DNA of 55,001 nt, from assembly GCA_032358255.1 (NCBI GenBank), contig JAULBX010025276.1, positions 1-55,001 on the forward strand, read 5' to 3'. Every line of letters starts with the position of its first letter. Position 1 is the first letter of the stretch. The DNA is from Heterotrichella gracilis. Its lineage: Eukaryota > Sar > Xanthophyceae > Tribonematales > Xanthonemataceae. Below the pieces are notes generated by a model, which searched no databases, was not told where the DNA came from, and saw only the letters and a program-made list of their open reading frames with translations. Made by a program: the position numbers and the translations under genes. Below, one piece after another: positions 54,535 to 55,001 of the stretch.

Positions 54535-54583
54535 CAAGGGGAGTGCGTTACTAAGGCGCTGCCCTACCCATCATACCCCACGT
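54535..54583 (+). pseudogene. Echo of mannanase exon 11 (3' part) with donor
   Basis: AGGGGAGTGCGTTACTAAGG and CTGCCCTACCCATCATACCC with a GTAAGG donor copy the exon end at 54367. It lies downstream of the true exon. Confidence 0.88.
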
Positions 54584-54632
54584 AAGGCTGCATATCTGAT
54601 GTTTCCTTTGACACTATCACGGCCGGCTTAGG

Positions 54633-55001
54633 AAAGGACAGGTGATCGCATGCATGCAGATTCTGCGGTCCCTGAATCTTTTGCCATTGGACCTCATGAG
54701 GGATGCACCGCCGTGTAGGATGGCTGCGCTCAAATGAGGATCGGATGGGACTGGTTCAGTGACTGCAAGTGTGCATGCGTATGCGGTCACCTGTCCTTTT
54801 CCCCATTTACTAAGACTCTTATCACCACTGAGCTGGGAAAAGACAGGTGGTTGCATGCATGCACATGCTGCGGTCCCTGAGCTTTTCCCATTCCCCCTCA
54901 TGAGGGATGCACCGCTGTGTAGGCGGCTGCGCTCAAATGAGGATCGGATGGGACTGGTTCAGTGACTGCAAGTGTGCATGCGTATGCGGTCACCTGTCCT
55001 T
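54633..55001. mobile_element. Two tandem copies of a terminal-inverted-repeat element
   Basis: Copy 1 (54633-54799) begins AAAGGACAGGTGATCGCATG and ends in the approximate inverse, ATGCGGTCACCTGTCCTTT. Copy 2 starts at 54838 (AAAAGACAGGTGGTTGCATG) and reaches the window edge. Inside both is CTCATGAGGGATGCACCGC followed by ATGAGGATCGGATGGGACTG. No protein is encoded; it is probably a non-autonomous DNA element. Confidence 0.85.

Noticed and set aside
1..55001. tRNA, rRNA or other structural RNA genes
   Set aside because: I looked for A and B box patterns and rRNA-like blocks and saw none that were convincing; a dedicated covariance-model scan would settle it.

Overview
This is a nuclear DNA segment from a eukaryote, most likely a chlorophyte green alga. 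It carries five intron-rich genes with GT-AG introns, several typical of plants and algae: a DPE2-type glucanotransferase, ALG10, eIF3B, a bicupin, and a secreted GH5 mannanase with a cysteine-rich tail. Introns are peppered with the plant/algal telomere motif TTTAGGG (or CCCTAAA). I found no bacterial operons, CRISPR arrays or tRNA genes. The genus cannot be fixed from sequence alone; a repeat-rich chlorophycean such as Haematococcus is a guess.

Layout: 515-6340 (+) is the 3' part of a cytosolic 4-alpha-glucanotransferase (DPE2). 7443-9793 (+) is a complete ALG10 gene. 10862-17434 (-) is a complete 13-exon eIF3B gene. 18689-22455 (-) is an 8-exon multi-pass membrane protein that I do not recognise. 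22.5-29.4 kb is gene-poor and dominated by tandem arrays with 62-, 126-, 29- and 109-bp periods; a 100-N assembly gap lies inside the 126-bp array. 29398-32240 (+) is a bicupin gene with an uncertain 5' end. 32.2-35.0 kb holds hairpins and unclassified DNA. 35062 to at least 54367 (+) is a secreted endo-beta-mannanase (GH5) whose introns contain fold-back elements and which runs off the window. For every multi-exon model the codon phases close across all splice junctions, which is strong internal support.

The genes do not form one pathway. DPE2 handles maltose from starch breakdown, ALG10 completes the lipid-linked oligosaccharide for N-glycosylation in the ER, eIF3B acts in translation initiation, and the mannanase is secreted.

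The most striking signal is a window-wide architectural rule. Almost every gene's exons are accompanied by decayed partial copies ('exon echoes') in the neighbouring introns. Copies of an exon's 5' part, with its acceptor, lie upstream of the real exon. Copies of its 3' part, with its donor, lie downstream. TTTAGGG or CCCTAAA motifs very often follow the donors at once. I see more than 35 such echoes on both strands. This looks like ongoing intron growth by short tandem duplications across exon-intron borders, and I treat it as the main candidate for undescribed biology here.
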